From contig NZ_CP051428.1 of the NCBI RefSeq assembly GCF_012676905.1, positions 1,636,001-1,700,000 on the forward strand: a stretch of 64,000 nt of DNA. Reading direction: 5' to 3'. How positions within the stretch are numbered: the stretch's first letter is position 1; each line of letters starts with the position of its first letter. Below are positions 35,616-44,329 of the stretch, piece after piece. This DNA comes from Paenibacillus albicereus (lineage in GTDB: Bacteria; Bacillota; Bacilli; Paenibacillales; Paenibacillaceae). A program made the translations under genes and the position numbers. The notes beneath the pieces were generated by a model that was given only the letters and a program-made list of their open reading frames with translations, made no database searches and was not told where the DNA came from.

Positions 35616-35663
35616 GTCTTTTCCGTCCCTTATCGGCCTTATTTTATGGAGGTGCGAGCCATC

Positions 35664-36665
35664 ATGCAGATCGTTTTCTTGAATTCATTCGAAAAACCGC
35701 TCGGAGACGGAAGGCTGGACACGGCGCAGCTGACCATCTGCGAGCAGCAGGGAACGTGGTCGGTCGTCTGGAACGGCAGCCGGCACGGAAGCTCGGAGTC
35801 GACCGATCTGTGGTACGAGGGAGCGAGCTGGGAGGAGATGATGAACGCGTTCCGGCACGGCGTGGCGGTGCGCATGGGAGAAGGATTCGCTCCGCTTGTG
35901 GACGGCATGCTGGACGAGCGGCCGTCGGCTCGGGGCGGCGCGGTGAGCCTCCTGCAGTGCTACGGGGAGCTCCATGCCGACGCCGCGCTGTACGAGGAGC
36001 TGCGGGACTGGCGCAGGCTGCGGGCGACATCCGACCGCAAGTCGGCCTACCTCGTGGCGACGAACCGGACGCTGCTCATGATCGCGGCGTTCGTGCCCCG
36101 GACCGCGGAGGAGCTGGCGGCGATTCCCGGCTGGGGTCCCGGCAAGGGAGCTTCCTATTCCGCCGAGGTGCTGGCCTTGACGGAAAAGGCGGCCCAACCG
36201 AGGCCGTTCCCGCTCGATTGGGTCGAGGAGGCGCTCGACTCCAAGGCGTACGTCCAGTGGCTGTACAAGCAGAAGGAGCACAAGTACAAGAACCGCCTCG
36301 ACCGCCAGCAGGCGAGCCGGCTGATCTTGGAGGGCGTGCGCGCGGACAAGACGCTCGAGGAGCTGCAAGCCGCCACCGGGCTGCCCCGCCGGGAGCTGAT
36401 GGAGCGCCTCGAGCAGCTCGACCAGGAGGGCTACGATCTCGAGCCGCTCATCGCGCGCGAGCTGGAGGGCGTGCCGACGGAGGAGCTGTCGCGCATCCGG
36501 CAGGCGCTCGCTCAGGAGGGAGACAAGTACCTCAAGCCGATCCTGCACAAGGTATACGGTCCCGAGCCTTCGTCCGGCTTGAAGATCGAGCTTGCCTACG
36601 ACCGGCTGCGGCTCGTCCGGATGCGCTGCAAGCGGGAGAACGCGGCGGGACTGACCGCTGGCTGA
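35664..36665 (+). CDS. HRDC domain-containing protein
   Basis: 333 residues from ATG 35664 (GGAGG 11 bases upstream; an ATG at 35646 overlaps that site). After an N-terminal ~110 residues with no recognised domain comes an HRDC domain: LRDWRRLRATSDRKSAYLVATNRTL ... ELAAIPGWGPGKGASY (about 115-180), as in RecQ helicases and RNase D. The remainder is helical with a repeat-like EELQAATGLPRRELMERLEQL segment, perhaps a helix-turn-helix. It has no helicase or nuclease motifs, so it may be a nucleic-acid-binding accessory protein. Confidence 0.82.
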   Translation: MQIVFLNSFEKPLGDGRLDTAQLTICEQQGTWSVVWNGSRHGSSESTDLWYEGASWEEMMNAFRHGVAVRMGEGFAPLVDGMLDERPSARGGAVSLLQCYGELHADAALYEELRDWRRLRATSDRKSAYLVATNRTLLMIAAFVPRTAEELAAIPGWGPGKGASYSAEVLALTEKAAQPRPFPLDWVEEALDSKAYVQWLYKQKEHKYKNRLDRQQASRLILEGVRADKTLEELQAATGLPRRELMERLEQLDQEGYDLEPLIARELEGVPTEELSRIRQALAQEGDKYLKPILHKVYGPEPSSGLKIELAYDRLRLVRMRCKRENAAGLTAG

Positions 36666-36704
36666 CCGGGATGAATCTGATTCAAAATGAGACCTTCCAT
36701 AGGG

Positions 36705-36774
36705 TTGACAATATAGGACAATAGTCGCGGATATGCAAGAATTGGTATACTTGTCCTAGGATCTTTAGTATAAT
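36705..36774 (+). promoter_or_regulatory. Promoter region of cheX
   Basis: TTGACA at 36705-36710 and TATAAT at 36769-36774. The two are too far apart to be one promoter; TATAAT with a weak -35 is the nearer to the gene, and TTGACA could pair with an imperfect -10 near 36729. Confidence 0.45.
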
Positions 36775-36830
36775 GGCTCCTATATACTCAAGGTGAAGAT
36801 ACTTGACGGATAAGGGGCGTATTGACGCGG

Positions 36831-37292
36831 ATGAAAGCTGAATTTATCAATCCTTTCCTGGAATCTGCGGTCATGGTTTTGGAGCAGGTCGTCCAGATCA
36901 AGCCGCAGACGGGACCGATCGGTCTTAAGGAGCTGCGAGGTCAATCGGATTTCATTTGGATTCAGATTCAGCTGTTCGGTCAGGTGAGCGGAGATATCGT
37001 GTTCGGCATGAGCGAGGTCTCGGCCCTGCGGATCGTGTCCGCGATGATGGGCGGATTCCAGCTCTCGGCTCTCGACGACATGGGCAAGAGCGCCATCTCC
37101 GAGCTCAGCAACATGATCAGCGGCAATGCGACCACCAAGCTGTCCAGCCAGGGCGTTCATGTGGACATCACGCCTCCTGCGCTGCTCCAGGGCTCCCAGC
37201 TCCAGCTGCTGGAGTCGCGCAAGGCGCTGACGGTACCCGTCATTTTGGACGGCATCGGGCAGATGGATATACAGGTGCTGCTGGCGTCCTAG
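36831..37292 (+). CDS. cheX: CheX-family CheY-phosphate phosphatase
   Basis: 153 residues from ATG 36831; TTG 36822 is an in-frame alternative, closer to AAGGGG. The CheX/CheC active-site pattern E-x-x-N is in GKSAISELSNMISGNATTKLS, with the FINPFLESAVMVLEQV opening and the ITPPALLQG block typical of CheX. CheX removes phosphate from CheY-P and so resets flagellar signalling. Cytoplasmic. It stands alone between promoter and terminator, not in a che operon. Confidence 0.9.
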   Translation: MKAEFINPFLESAVMVLEQVVQIKPQTGPIGLKELRGQSDFIWIQIQLFGQVSGDIVFGMSEVSALRIVSAMMGGFQLSALDDMGKSAISELSNMISGNATTKLSSQGVHVDITPPALLQGSQLQLLESRKALTVPVILDGIGQMDIQVLLAS

Positions 37293-37299
37293 CATGAAG

Positions 37300-37323
37300 A
37301 AGCTCCCTTCGGGGAGCTTTTTT
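37300..37323 (+). terminator. Intrinsic terminator after cheX
   Basis: AGCTCCC-TTCG-GGGAGCT stem-loop with a T-run, starting 8 bases after the stop. Confidence 0.92.
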
Positions 37324-37387
37324 CGTGGGGCAAGCCGCTTTTTGCCAACCGTCCGCGGATGCAGTACACTTGGGGCAGGTGATGACC

Positions 37388-38158
37388 ATGGTAAAAGATA
37401 AGATTGTCGTGCTGACCGGAGCGTCCAGCGGCATCGGAGCGCTGACGGCGGGCCATCTCGCCCGCGCGGGAGCGCTGCCGGTGCTCTGCGGCCGCAACGA
37501 GGAGCGGCTGCGGCAGGCCGCCGCCGCCGGGGGCGGCAGCGCGGTGCGGGTGCTCGACGTGACGGACGATCGCTCCGTCGAAGAGGCGTTCCGCTCCGTG
37601 CTCGAGGAGTTCGGCCGGATCGACGTGCTGATCAACAACGCCGGATTCGGCCTCTTCAAGCGGTTCGACGAGACTCCGCTCGAGGAATTCCGTTCCATGA
37701 TGGAGACAAACTATATGGGCATCGTGCGCTGCACGCAAGCCGCGCTGCCCGCGATGAAAAAGCAGGGTCGCGGCCATATCATTAATGTCGCGTCGATCGC
37801 CGGGAAGCTGGCTACCCCGAAGTCGAGCGGCTACTCGGCCAGCAAGCATGCCGTGCTGGGGCTGACGAACGCGCTTCGTCAGGAGCTGGCGGGCAGCGGC
37901 ATCGCCGTGTCTGCGGTCAATCCGGGGCCGATCAACACGCCCTTTTTCGACCAGGCGGATCCGGACGGCGACTATGCGCGCAACATCGGCTGGATCATGA
38001 TGAAGCCCGACCGGGTCGCCCGCCGCATCGCGGGGCTGGTCGAGCGTCCTCGCGACGAGCTGGACCTGCCTTGGCTGCTTGCCGCAGGCACCCGGCTCTA
38101 CCAGCTGTTCCCCGGAATCGCCAGCCGGATCGCCGGTCCGATGCTGAACAAAAAATAG
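37388..38158 (+). CDS. Short-chain dehydrogenase/reductase
   Basis: 256 residues from ATG 37388 (AGGTGA upstream; a longer frame from 37325 lacks a site). Classical SDR motifs: TGASSGIGALTAGHLA cofactor site, NNAGFGLFKRFD, catalytic serine in NVASIAGK and the Y-x-x-x-K in GYSASKHAVLGLTNAL, then PGPINTPFFDQ. It is an NAD(P)H-dependent oxidoreductase of unknown substrate, similar to DltE-type cytoplasmic proteins. The downstream helicase gene is 27 bases away. Confidence 0.9.
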   Translation: MVKDKIVVLTGASSGIGALTAGHLARAGALPVLCGRNEERLRQAAAAGGGSAVRVLDVTDDRSVEEAFRSVLEEFGRIDVLINNAGFGLFKRFDETPLEEFRSMMETNYMGIVRCTQAALPAMKKQGRGHIINVASIAGKLATPKSSGYSASKHAVLGLTNALRQELAGSGIAVSAVNPGPINTPFFDQADPDGDYARNIGWIMMKPDRVARRIAGLVERPRDELDLPWLLAAGTRLYQLFPGIASRIAGPMLNKK

Positions 38159-38185
38159 CGGCATACCTGAAGGAGTACGAACGAA

Positions 38186-39805
38186 ATGACTTATGAAAGC
38201 TGGAGTCGCCTCGGCCTGTCCGAGGCGGCTTTCGAACGGTTCGAAGCAAACGGGATCGGGGAGCCGACCCCGATCCAGCAGCAGGCGATTCCGCCTCTGC
38301 TCGCAGGCAAGGACGTGTCGGCAGGCTCGCAGACCGGCACCGGCAAAACGCTCGCCTATCTGCTTCCGCTGCTGCAGCGCATCGACGCCTCCAGCAAGGC
38401 GATTCAAGCCGTCATCCTGTCGCCGACGCAGGAGCTGGCGATGCAGATCATGCGCGTCGCCCAGGAGTACGGAGAGCCGCTCGGCATCCGCGCCCAGCAG
38501 CTGATCGGCGGCGCGGCGATGAAGCGCCAGCTGGAGAAGCTCAAGCTGAACCCGCAGCTGGTCGTCGGCACGCCGGGGCGCATCCACGAGCTCGTCAAGG
38601 CCAAGAAGCTCAAGCTGACGCAAGTCGCGACGGTCATCGTCGACGAAGCGGACCAGGTGTTCGCGCTCGGCTCGACGAGCGACGTGGAGACGATCCTGTG
38701 GGCGACGCCGAAGAACCGTCAGCTCGCCTTTTTCAGCGCCACGCATCCCGACGTCATGAAGACGCTGGAGAAGCGATGGATGAAGGAGCCGCTGCGCGTC
38801 GACATCGAGCCGGCGCAGCGCGTGTCGGAGACGATCTCCCACTATTATGTCGTCTGCGACTGGCGCGACAAGACCGATACCGCCCGCCGCCTGCTGCGGC
38901 TGCTGGAGCCGGAGTCCGCGTTGATCTTCATCAACAATACGGACCTGATCGCGAACTATGAGGCCAAGCTGTCGTTCGAGGGGTTCGACGTGGAATCGAT
39001 CTACGGCGATGCCGACAAGCAGAAGCGCGCCGCCACGCTCGCCCGTTTCCGCGAGGGGCGCACGAAGCTGCTGCTCGCCACCGATGTGGCCGCACGCGGC
39101 CTCGACATCCCGGGGCTCCCGCTCGTCATGAACCTGGAGCCGCCTGCGGACGCGGACCAGTACGTGCACCGCTCCGGCCGGACGGGCCGGATGGGGCGCG
39201 AGGGCGTCGTGCTGACGCTGGCCGCTCCGAACGAGACGTACCTGATCGAGAAATACGAGCGCAAGCTGGGCATCAAGCTGCAGGAGAAAGCGCTCTACAA
39301 AGGCAAGCTGTGGGATCCGCATGAAGTTCCCCGCGGCAAAAGCGGCGGCGCGCCGGCGCGCGTCAAGCCGTCTGCGGGAGCGACGGCGGACCGCCGCGCG
39401 GGCGCAGCGGCTGCGGCCGGCGGCAACGGCACGGCGGACACGCGGAAGGCGTCTGCGGCCAAGCAAGCCGCCGTGAAGCCGCAAGAGGCGTCGTTCCGGC
39501 AAGCGAAGCCAAGCTCGGATGCGGGACGCGAGCCGGCGGCCGGGGCTGGTCCTGACAAGCTGTCCCATCCCGTGCGGCCGTCGAGTTTGGCCAAGCCGGC
39601 CGCCCAGGTTCAGCCGTCAGGCTTCGTCCAGCCGACCCTTCCCGCCAAGGCAGCGAGTCCTGCCAAGGCAGCGAGTCCTGCCAAGGGAGCCAGCCCCGCC
39701 AAGCCGGTCAAATCCAAGGCGCGCGCGGCGAAGGCGGACAAGAACAAAGGCGCGCCGAAATGGCTTAAAGCCAAGCGCGAGCAAGGCGATACGCCGAAGA
39801 ACTGA
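38186..39805 (+). CDS. DEAD-box RNA helicase, YfmL-like, with basic repeat tail
   Basis: 539 residues. Helicase core (1-380): Q-motif EPTPIQQQAI, Walker A SQTGTGKTLAY, PTQELA, GGAAMKRQ, TPGRI, VDEAD, SAT in FFSATHP, and motif VI HRSGRTGRMGR; core closest to YfmL, which acts in 50S ribosome assembly. The C-terminal ~160 residues are low-complexity, Ala/Lys/Pro-rich, ending KWLKAKREQ, and include 18-bp DNA repeats (encoding AKAASP) at about 39645-39710. The tail is likely an RNA-binding extension, much longer than in YfmL (about 376 residues). Confidence 0.94.
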   Translation: MTYESWSRLGLSEAAFERFEANGIGEPTPIQQQAIPPLLAGKDVSAGSQTGTGKTLAYLLPLLQRIDASSKAIQAVILSPTQELAMQIMRVAQEYGEPLGIRAQQLIGGAAMKRQLEKLKLNPQLVVGTPGRIHELVKAKKLKLTQVATVIVDEADQVFALGSTSDVETILWATPKNRQLAFFSATHPDVMKTLEKRWMKEPLRVDIEPAQRVSETISHYYVVCDWRDKTDTARRLLRLLEPESALIFINNTDLIANYEAKLSFEGFDVESIYGDADKQKRAATLARFREGRTKLLLATDVAARGLDIPGLPLVMNLEPPADADQYVHRSGRTGRMGREGVVLTLAAPNETYLIEKYERKLGIKLQEKALYKGKLWDPHEVPRGKSGGAPARVKPSAGATADRRAGAAAAAGGNGTADTRKASAAKQAAVKPQEASFRQAKPSSDAGREPAAGAGPDKLSHPVRPSSLAKPAAQVQPSGFVQPTLPAKAASPAKAASPAKGASPAKPVKSKARAAKADKNKGAPKWLKAKREQGDTPKN

Positions 39806-39825
39806 TCGAAGGGGGGCGGCGCTCG

Positions 39826-40602
39826 ATGAGCGAGCTTCAGGCTGGAGCGGAGGTGCTCCAGGTGAAAGGACTGACCGGCGGCTACAGCCCGCGCCGGCCG
39901 GTGCTGCATGAGCTGGACTTTACGGTCCGGGCAGGCGAGATGATGGGCTTGATCGGCCTCAACGGCGCGGGCAAGAGCACGACGGTCAAGCATCTGCTCG
40001 GGCTGATGGCTCCTCATCGCGGCGAGATCCGCATCGCCGGAACGACGCTGGAGGCCGATCCCGACCGCTACCGCAGCTCCTACGCCTATGTGCCGGAGGC
40101 GCCGGTGCTGTTCGAGGAGCTGACGGTGGAGGAGCATCTGCGTCTGACCGCGATGGCCTATGGCCTGGACGAGAAGCAATATGCCGAAGGCCGCGACCGC
40201 TTGCTGGAGGAGTTCCGCATGGGGCCGAAGCGAGGGGCGCGGGCGGCCCATCTGTCCAAGGGAATGAAGCAGAAGGTGATGCTCATGAACGCGCTGCTGG
40301 CCCGGCCGGCTCTGTACATCATCGACGAGCCGTTCCTCGGCCTGGATCCGCTCGGCATCCGTTCCCTGCTCGACCGGCTCGTGGAGGAGCGCGCCAAGGG
40401 TGCGGCGATCCTGATGAGCACGCATATCCTGTCGACGGTGGAGACGTACTGCGACCGCTTCATGCTGCTGCACGGAGGGCGCATCCGGGAAATGGGCACG
40501 ATGGACGAGGTCCGGAGTTCGCGCGGGGCGGAAGGAGAATCGCTCGAGGACATCTTCTACCGCGTCGTGGAGGAGAGTGACGCCGATGGACGAGGCGCTT
40601 GA
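39826..40602 (+). CDS. ecsA: EcsA-type ABC transporter ATP-binding protein
   Basis: 258 residues. Walker A GLNGAGKSTTVK, signature LSKGMKQKVMLM, Walker B ALYIIDEPFLGLDPLG and the H-loop MSTHIL are all intact. Gene order with the EcsB-like permease and the sequence LSKGMKQK fit EcsA, part of a transporter that in Bacillus affects secretion, sporulation and proteolysis of membrane-embedded peptides. It overlaps the permease gene. Confidence 0.9.
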   Translation: MSELQAGAEVLQVKGLTGGYSPRRPVLHELDFTVRAGEMMGLIGLNGAGKSTTVKHLLGLMAPHRGEIRIAGTTLEADPDRYRSSYAYVPEAPVLFEELTVEEHLRLTAMAYGLDEKQYAEGRDRLLEEFRMGPKRGARAAHLSKGMKQKVMLMNALLARPALYIIDEPFLGLDPLGIRSLLDRLVEERAKGAAILMSTHILSTVETYCDRFMLLHGGRIREMGTMDEVRSSRGAEGESLEDIFYRVVEESDADGRGA

Positions 40603-41845
40603 CCGCGAATGGCGCCGGCGGGCGCTGGCGTTCTACAAGGACTGCCTGCCGTTCCTGGGCGACATGGCCCGGAGCGGCCTGCCGCTGGCGCTGTTCGCGC
40701 TGATTATCGTCGGATCGGCTTCCTATGCCGGGCTGCTCGAGCGCATCCCCGCCGACTTTCCCGCGGCCGCGCTCGGCACGCTGCTGCTGGCGCCGGTACT
40801 GTACTGGAGCCCGATGCGCACGTGGCTGCAGCCGGCCGACCTCGTCTTTCTCCTCCCCCGCGAAGCCGGGATGAAAAGCTATCTCCGCCGCTCCTGGCTG
40901 CATACGCTGCCGGGCGGACTCGTGCTCGCCGCCGCTGTGCTGCTGCTGTACTGGCCGATCCGCGCCCATGTGCCGGCGGACCGGCTGACCGGCTGGACGC
41001 CGGAGCTGCTGCCGGCTCTGGCGGCCGTGCTCGCGCTCAAGGCGCTGGCGAGCGCCGCCGCCTGGCGGGAGCGCCAGATCGCCTGGAGAGCGAGCCGCTC
41101 CGCCCTAAAGCTGCTGCGGCTGGCGATCACGGCCTGGCTGCTCTACGTCTGGTTCACGCAGCCGGCGGGGACGGCGGCGCTCGTGTCCGCGCCGGCGGCG
41201 CTGCTCTGGTGGGCGGCCTCCCGTTTGCCGAAGCGGCTTCCGCTTCCTTGGGAGCGGCTGATCGAAGAGGAGAGGCGGACCGCGAGCCGCTATATCCGCT
41301 TTTTCGGCTGGTTCACGGAGGTGCCCTCGCTGCAGCCGAGCGTGCATTCGCGTCCGTGGCTGTCTTGGATCGCGTCCGCGATCCCGCTGCGCAAGCGCAG
41401 CACCTACACCTACCTGTACAGCCTGAGCATCGCCCGCACGGAGCTGGGCGGCATGCTGCTGCGGATGACGCTGCTCGGCATGCTCTGCTGCTACTGGCTC
41501 GGCGACAGCGGCTGGCTGGAAGGCTGGGCGGCCGCCGCCTGCGTGCTGCTGTTCCTGCTGATCGCGGGCTTGCAGTCGGCGGCGCTGACGGGCTGGCATC
41601 GCCATGTCGTCTGGCGGCATGTCTATCCGCTTCCGGAGAGCGGGCGCCTGCGCTCGGCGGCGGCCGTCGACCGGAGCGCCCTGACGGCGGTCGCGGCGCT
41701 GCTATGGCTCGCCGCCAGCGTGCCGCTGCTTGCAGCGGGCCACGTCTTTGCGCCGGCCACGGCGGCCTTGCTGGCGGCCGTCTACGTGGGGCTTCGTCCC
41801 CGGCGGCTGCTCAAGCGGCAGCAGCGCGAGGAAGAGGAGGAGTGA
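40586..41845 (+). CDS. ecsB: EcsB-type ABC transporter permease
   Basis: 419 residues, ATG 40586 inside the end of ecsA with GGAGGAG 10 bases upstream. About ten transmembrane segments in two clusters (about 25-120 and 145-215; then 285-400), with the DLVFLLPREAGMKSYLRRSW stretch conserved in EcsB. Co-transcribed with ecsA; ends at a long terminator. Confidence 0.86.
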   Translation: MDEALDREWRRRALAFYKDCLPFLGDMARSGLPLALFALIIVGSASYAGLLERIPADFPAAALGTLLLAPVLYWSPMRTWLQPADLVFLLPREAGMKSYLRRSWLHTLPGGLVLAAAVLLLYWPIRAHVPADRLTGWTPELLPALAAVLALKALASAAAWRERQIAWRASRSALKLLRLAITAWLLYVWFTQPAGTAALVSAPAALLWWAASRLPKRLPLPWERLIEEERRTASRYIRFFGWFTEVPSLQPSVHSRPWLSWIASAIPLRKRSTYTYLYSLSIARTELGGMLLRMTLLGMLCCYWLGDSGWLEGWAAAACVLLFLLIAGLQSAALTGWHRHVVWRHVYPLPESGRLRSAAAVDRSALTAVAALLWLAASVPLLAAGHVFAPATAALLAAVYVGLRPRRLLKRQQREEEEE

Positions 41846-41847
41846 AC

Positions 41848-41889
41848 GAGAAAAGGCTGTCCCCGATTCCAAGGGGACAGCCTTTTCTC
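41848..41889. terminator. Bidirectional terminator between ecsB and the convergent aminotransferase
   Basis: 17-bp perfect stem (41848-41864 with 41873-41889) with AAAA and TTTT on the two sides. Confidence 0.93.
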
Positions 41890-41956
41890 ATTTGCCGAGC
41901 TGAACTTGCCGCCAGCTGATCCCTATCGCGGTCCGGCTGACGCTTCCCGGCTCCGA

Positions 41957-43264
41957 TCAGGTCGTGATGCCTTGACGGATGTCCTGGACTGCCTGATGGA
42001 TCGAGTCGAACAGCTCTTCGAGGTTGGATTCCTCGGTGCAGGAGAACGCGACGCGCAGGTCCGTCTCGCCGAGCGCGATCGTGCCGATCTCGTAGGCGTT
42101 GAGCAGGCGCTGGCGCACGGCCTCGGCGCTGACGTCCTCGAGCCGCAGGCACATGAAGTAGCCGGAGTTGAACGGATAGTAGCTCCAGGCGCCGTCGTAG
42201 CGGCCGCTGTCGAGCAGCTCCTTGACGCGGTTGGCGCGGCTTTTCATGATGGCGTACTTCTCGGCCTTCTGGGCTTCGAAGTCGGGATGCCGAAGCGCGT
42301 GCAGGATGAACGTCTGCGACGGATGCGGTCCGCTGGAGATGGTGGAGCGGATGATGCCGAGCGTCTTTTGCTCGAGGGCGGCCAGCACGTCCGCGGAGTC
42401 GGAAGCATAGGTGATGAAGCCGACGCGGAAGCCCCAGACGTACTCTTCCTTGGTCGCGCCGTCGATCTTGACCGGCAGGATGCGCTCATGCAGCCCTGCC
42501 AAGCGGCCGAACAGCGACTCGTGGACGGAGTCCTCGAAGAAGAGGCCGAAATAGGCGTCGTCGGTGACGGCGACGATGCGGATGCCCGCCTCTGCCGCGG
42601 CCAGAAGCGCGGCTGTGATCGCCTCGCTCTCCTCGCGGTCCGGCGTGTAGCCGGTCGGATTGTTCGGGAAGTTGAGGATGACGATCGCCTTGCCCTTGTC
42701 CCGCTGCGCGAGCAGCGCCTCGCGCAGGCCGTCGGCGTTGAAGCGGCCGCCCTCGGCATACAGCGGATATTCTACGATCTCGGCGCCGCGGCGGACGCCG
42801 AAGGTCAGCTCGTAGTTCTCCCAGTTCTTGTCCGGAATGACGACGGCGTCGCCGTCGTCCGCGAACAGGTCCGCGACGATGCTCAGCCCGTGCGTCAGCG
42901 CGTTCGTCGCGATCGGGCTGCCGAACGAGCGGCCCTGGAGCGAGGGATTCTCGACGAGCATCTTCTCGCGCCAGGCGGAGCGCAGCTCGGGCTTGCCTGC
43001 AGGAGGAGCATATTCGTAAAGATCCTTCGGCTCGTAGGCGGACAGCGTGTCCTGAATCAGCTTCAGATGCATCGGGACGCCGTTTTCCGTGGCGATGCCG
43101 ATCGTAGCGTTGAACTTCCGGGCCTTGGTCTTGGCCTCGGCGGACTGGCTCAGGATGCCCTCCTTGGGGAAATACAGCTGCCGTCCAAGACCGGACAGCA
43201 TGGCGTAGACATGGGCGTTGCCTTTTTCCAGCGCGGCGTTCAACTGCTGGGCAAGTGGATTCAT
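41957..43264 (-). CDS. Class I/II aminotransferase
   Basis: 435 residues. Fold-type I pattern with FNATIGIATENG, SPIATNALTHGLSIV, ILNFPNNPTGY, VTDDAYFGLFFED and the PLP lysine K272 in DGATKEEYVWGFRVGF. The DGATKEEYVWGFR motif differs from the common SFSKxxxxxGxRxG and marks a distinct subgroup whose substrate I cannot name. It starts with GAAGAGG five bases upstream, divergent from the AraC-family regulator. Confidence 0.88.
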   Translation of the reverse strand: MNPLAQQLNAALEKGNAHVYAMLSGLGRQLYFPKEGILSQSAEAKTKARKFNATIGIATENGVPMHLKLIQDTLSAYEPKDLYEYAPPAGKPELRSAWREKMLVENPSLQGRSFGSPIATNALTHGLSIVADLFADDGDAVVIPDKNWENYELTFGVRRGAEIVEYPLYAEGGRFNADGLREALLAQRDKGKAIVILNFPNNPTGYTPDREESEAITAALLAAAEAGIRIVAVTDDAYFGLFFEDSVHESLFGRLAGLHERILPVKIDGATKEEYVWGFRVGFITYASDSADVLAALEQKTLGIIRSTISSGPHPSQTFILHALRHPDFEAQKAEKYAIMKSRANRVKELLDSGRYDGAWSYYPFNSGYFMCLRLEDVSAEAVRQRLLNAYEIGTIALGETDLRVAFSCTEESNLEELFDSIHQAVQDIRQGITT

Positions 43265-43464
43265 GATTCCTCTTCCGTCCTTCCGGGGTCGATGTGTCCG
43301 GGCCGCGTCGGCGCAGTCCCGGCAGGCATTGGCGTTCGGGTGTCATTATACCATTATTTGACCTTGCCGGGGAGGGACAAAAACCATTCTTTCTGCTTCT
43401 TGCCGCAGGTCGCTCCGGTAAGGTATGATGACGAAAAACGTACCGTGAAACCCGGGAGGTCTAC

Positions 43465-44250
43465 ATGCTGCACGTACCGCCCTCATCGTTCGTCCTGCTT
43501 CCTTCCTTCGCCAAGATCGTCTGCGAGCCGAACTGGAAATGGCCTCGCCGGGACAAGCCGATGGCGAACTACGACCTGTTCTACGTGTGGAGCGGGGAAG
43601 GCGAGCTGCTGCTCAACAACGAGCCGTATCCGCTCGAAGCCGGCAGCTGCTTCCTGTTCCGCCCCGGCGACTACACGAGCGCCGTCCACAATCCCCAAAA
43701 GCCGCTCGTGCTGACGTACATCCACTTCGACGTCGAGGGCGATGCCGGCGAGGTGCCGGCGCGGCATCGCGTCCTGGGCGACACGGTCGAGTTCGAATAC
43801 CTGCTCTCGCGCTACGTCCGGCTGTTCCTCGTCCAGCTGTTCGCCGCCGAGGAGGAGGCGAGGCTGCTGCTCAAGCAGCTCATGATCCATCTGCTTCGAT
43901 ACGACCGGCAGGCGCCGGTGGAGCGCAAGGCGAGCAACCAGCTGACGGAGGCGATCCAGGAGATCGCCAACTACATCCGCCAAAATCCCGGCATCTCTCA
44001 TCGGGTCGAGGACTTGGCGGGCCGCGCCGGCCTTTCGCCGAGGTATTTCAGCATCAAGTTCAAGGAGATCATCGGCATCCCCGTCCAGACGTACATGATC
44101 CGCACCCGCATCGAGCGCGCGCAGCATCTGCTCATGCACGGCGGCATGAACGTGACCGAGGTGGCCGACGCGCTCGGCTACCGCGACATCTTCTTCTTCA
44201 GCCGCCAGTTCAAGCAGTACACGGGCAAAAGTCCGTCCGAGATCCGGTAG
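43465..44250 (+). CDS. AraC-family transcriptional regulator with cupin sensor
   Basis: 261 residues, ATG 43465 with GGGAGG 6 bases upstream. The N-terminal half is a cupin-like ligand domain (DLFYVWSGEGELLLNNEPYP...FRPGDYTSAVH). The C-terminal 100 residues form two helix-turn-helix motifs (HRVEDLAGRAGLSPRYFSIKFKE and VTEVADALGYRDIFFFSRQFK). Divergent from the aminotransferase and upstream of the large glucan-synthase gene; it may regulate either. Confidence 0.9.
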   Translation: MLHVPPSSFVLLPSFAKIVCEPNWKWPRRDKPMANYDLFYVWSGEGELLLNNEPYPLEAGSCFLFRPGDYTSAVHNPQKPLVLTYIHFDVEGDAGEVPARHRVLGDTVEFEYLLSRYVRLFLVQLFAAEEEARLLLKQLMIHLLRYDRQAPVERKASNQLTEAIQEIANYIRQNPGISHRVEDLAGRAGLSPRYFSIKFKEIIGIPVQTYMIRTRIERAQHLLMHGGMNVTEVADALGYRDIFFFSRQFKQYTGKSPSEIR

Positions 44251-44267
44251 CCGCCGGATCTTTTTTT
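44240..44267 (+). terminator. Terminator overlapping the AraC-family stop codon
   Basis: AGATCCGG/CCGGATCT stem with seven Ts; the TAG stop (44248-44250) lies in the loop. Confidence 0.85.
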
Positions 44268-44329
44268 ATAAAATCGTCCCCCCTTGGGAATATTTAGTGG
44301 AGTACACTTCAGGCTACCCAGGGGGAATC

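Noticed and set aside
41906-43714. 602-codon plus-strand open frame opposite the aminotransferase
   Set aside because: Antisense to a complete PLP enzyme and runs into the AraC gene in another frame.
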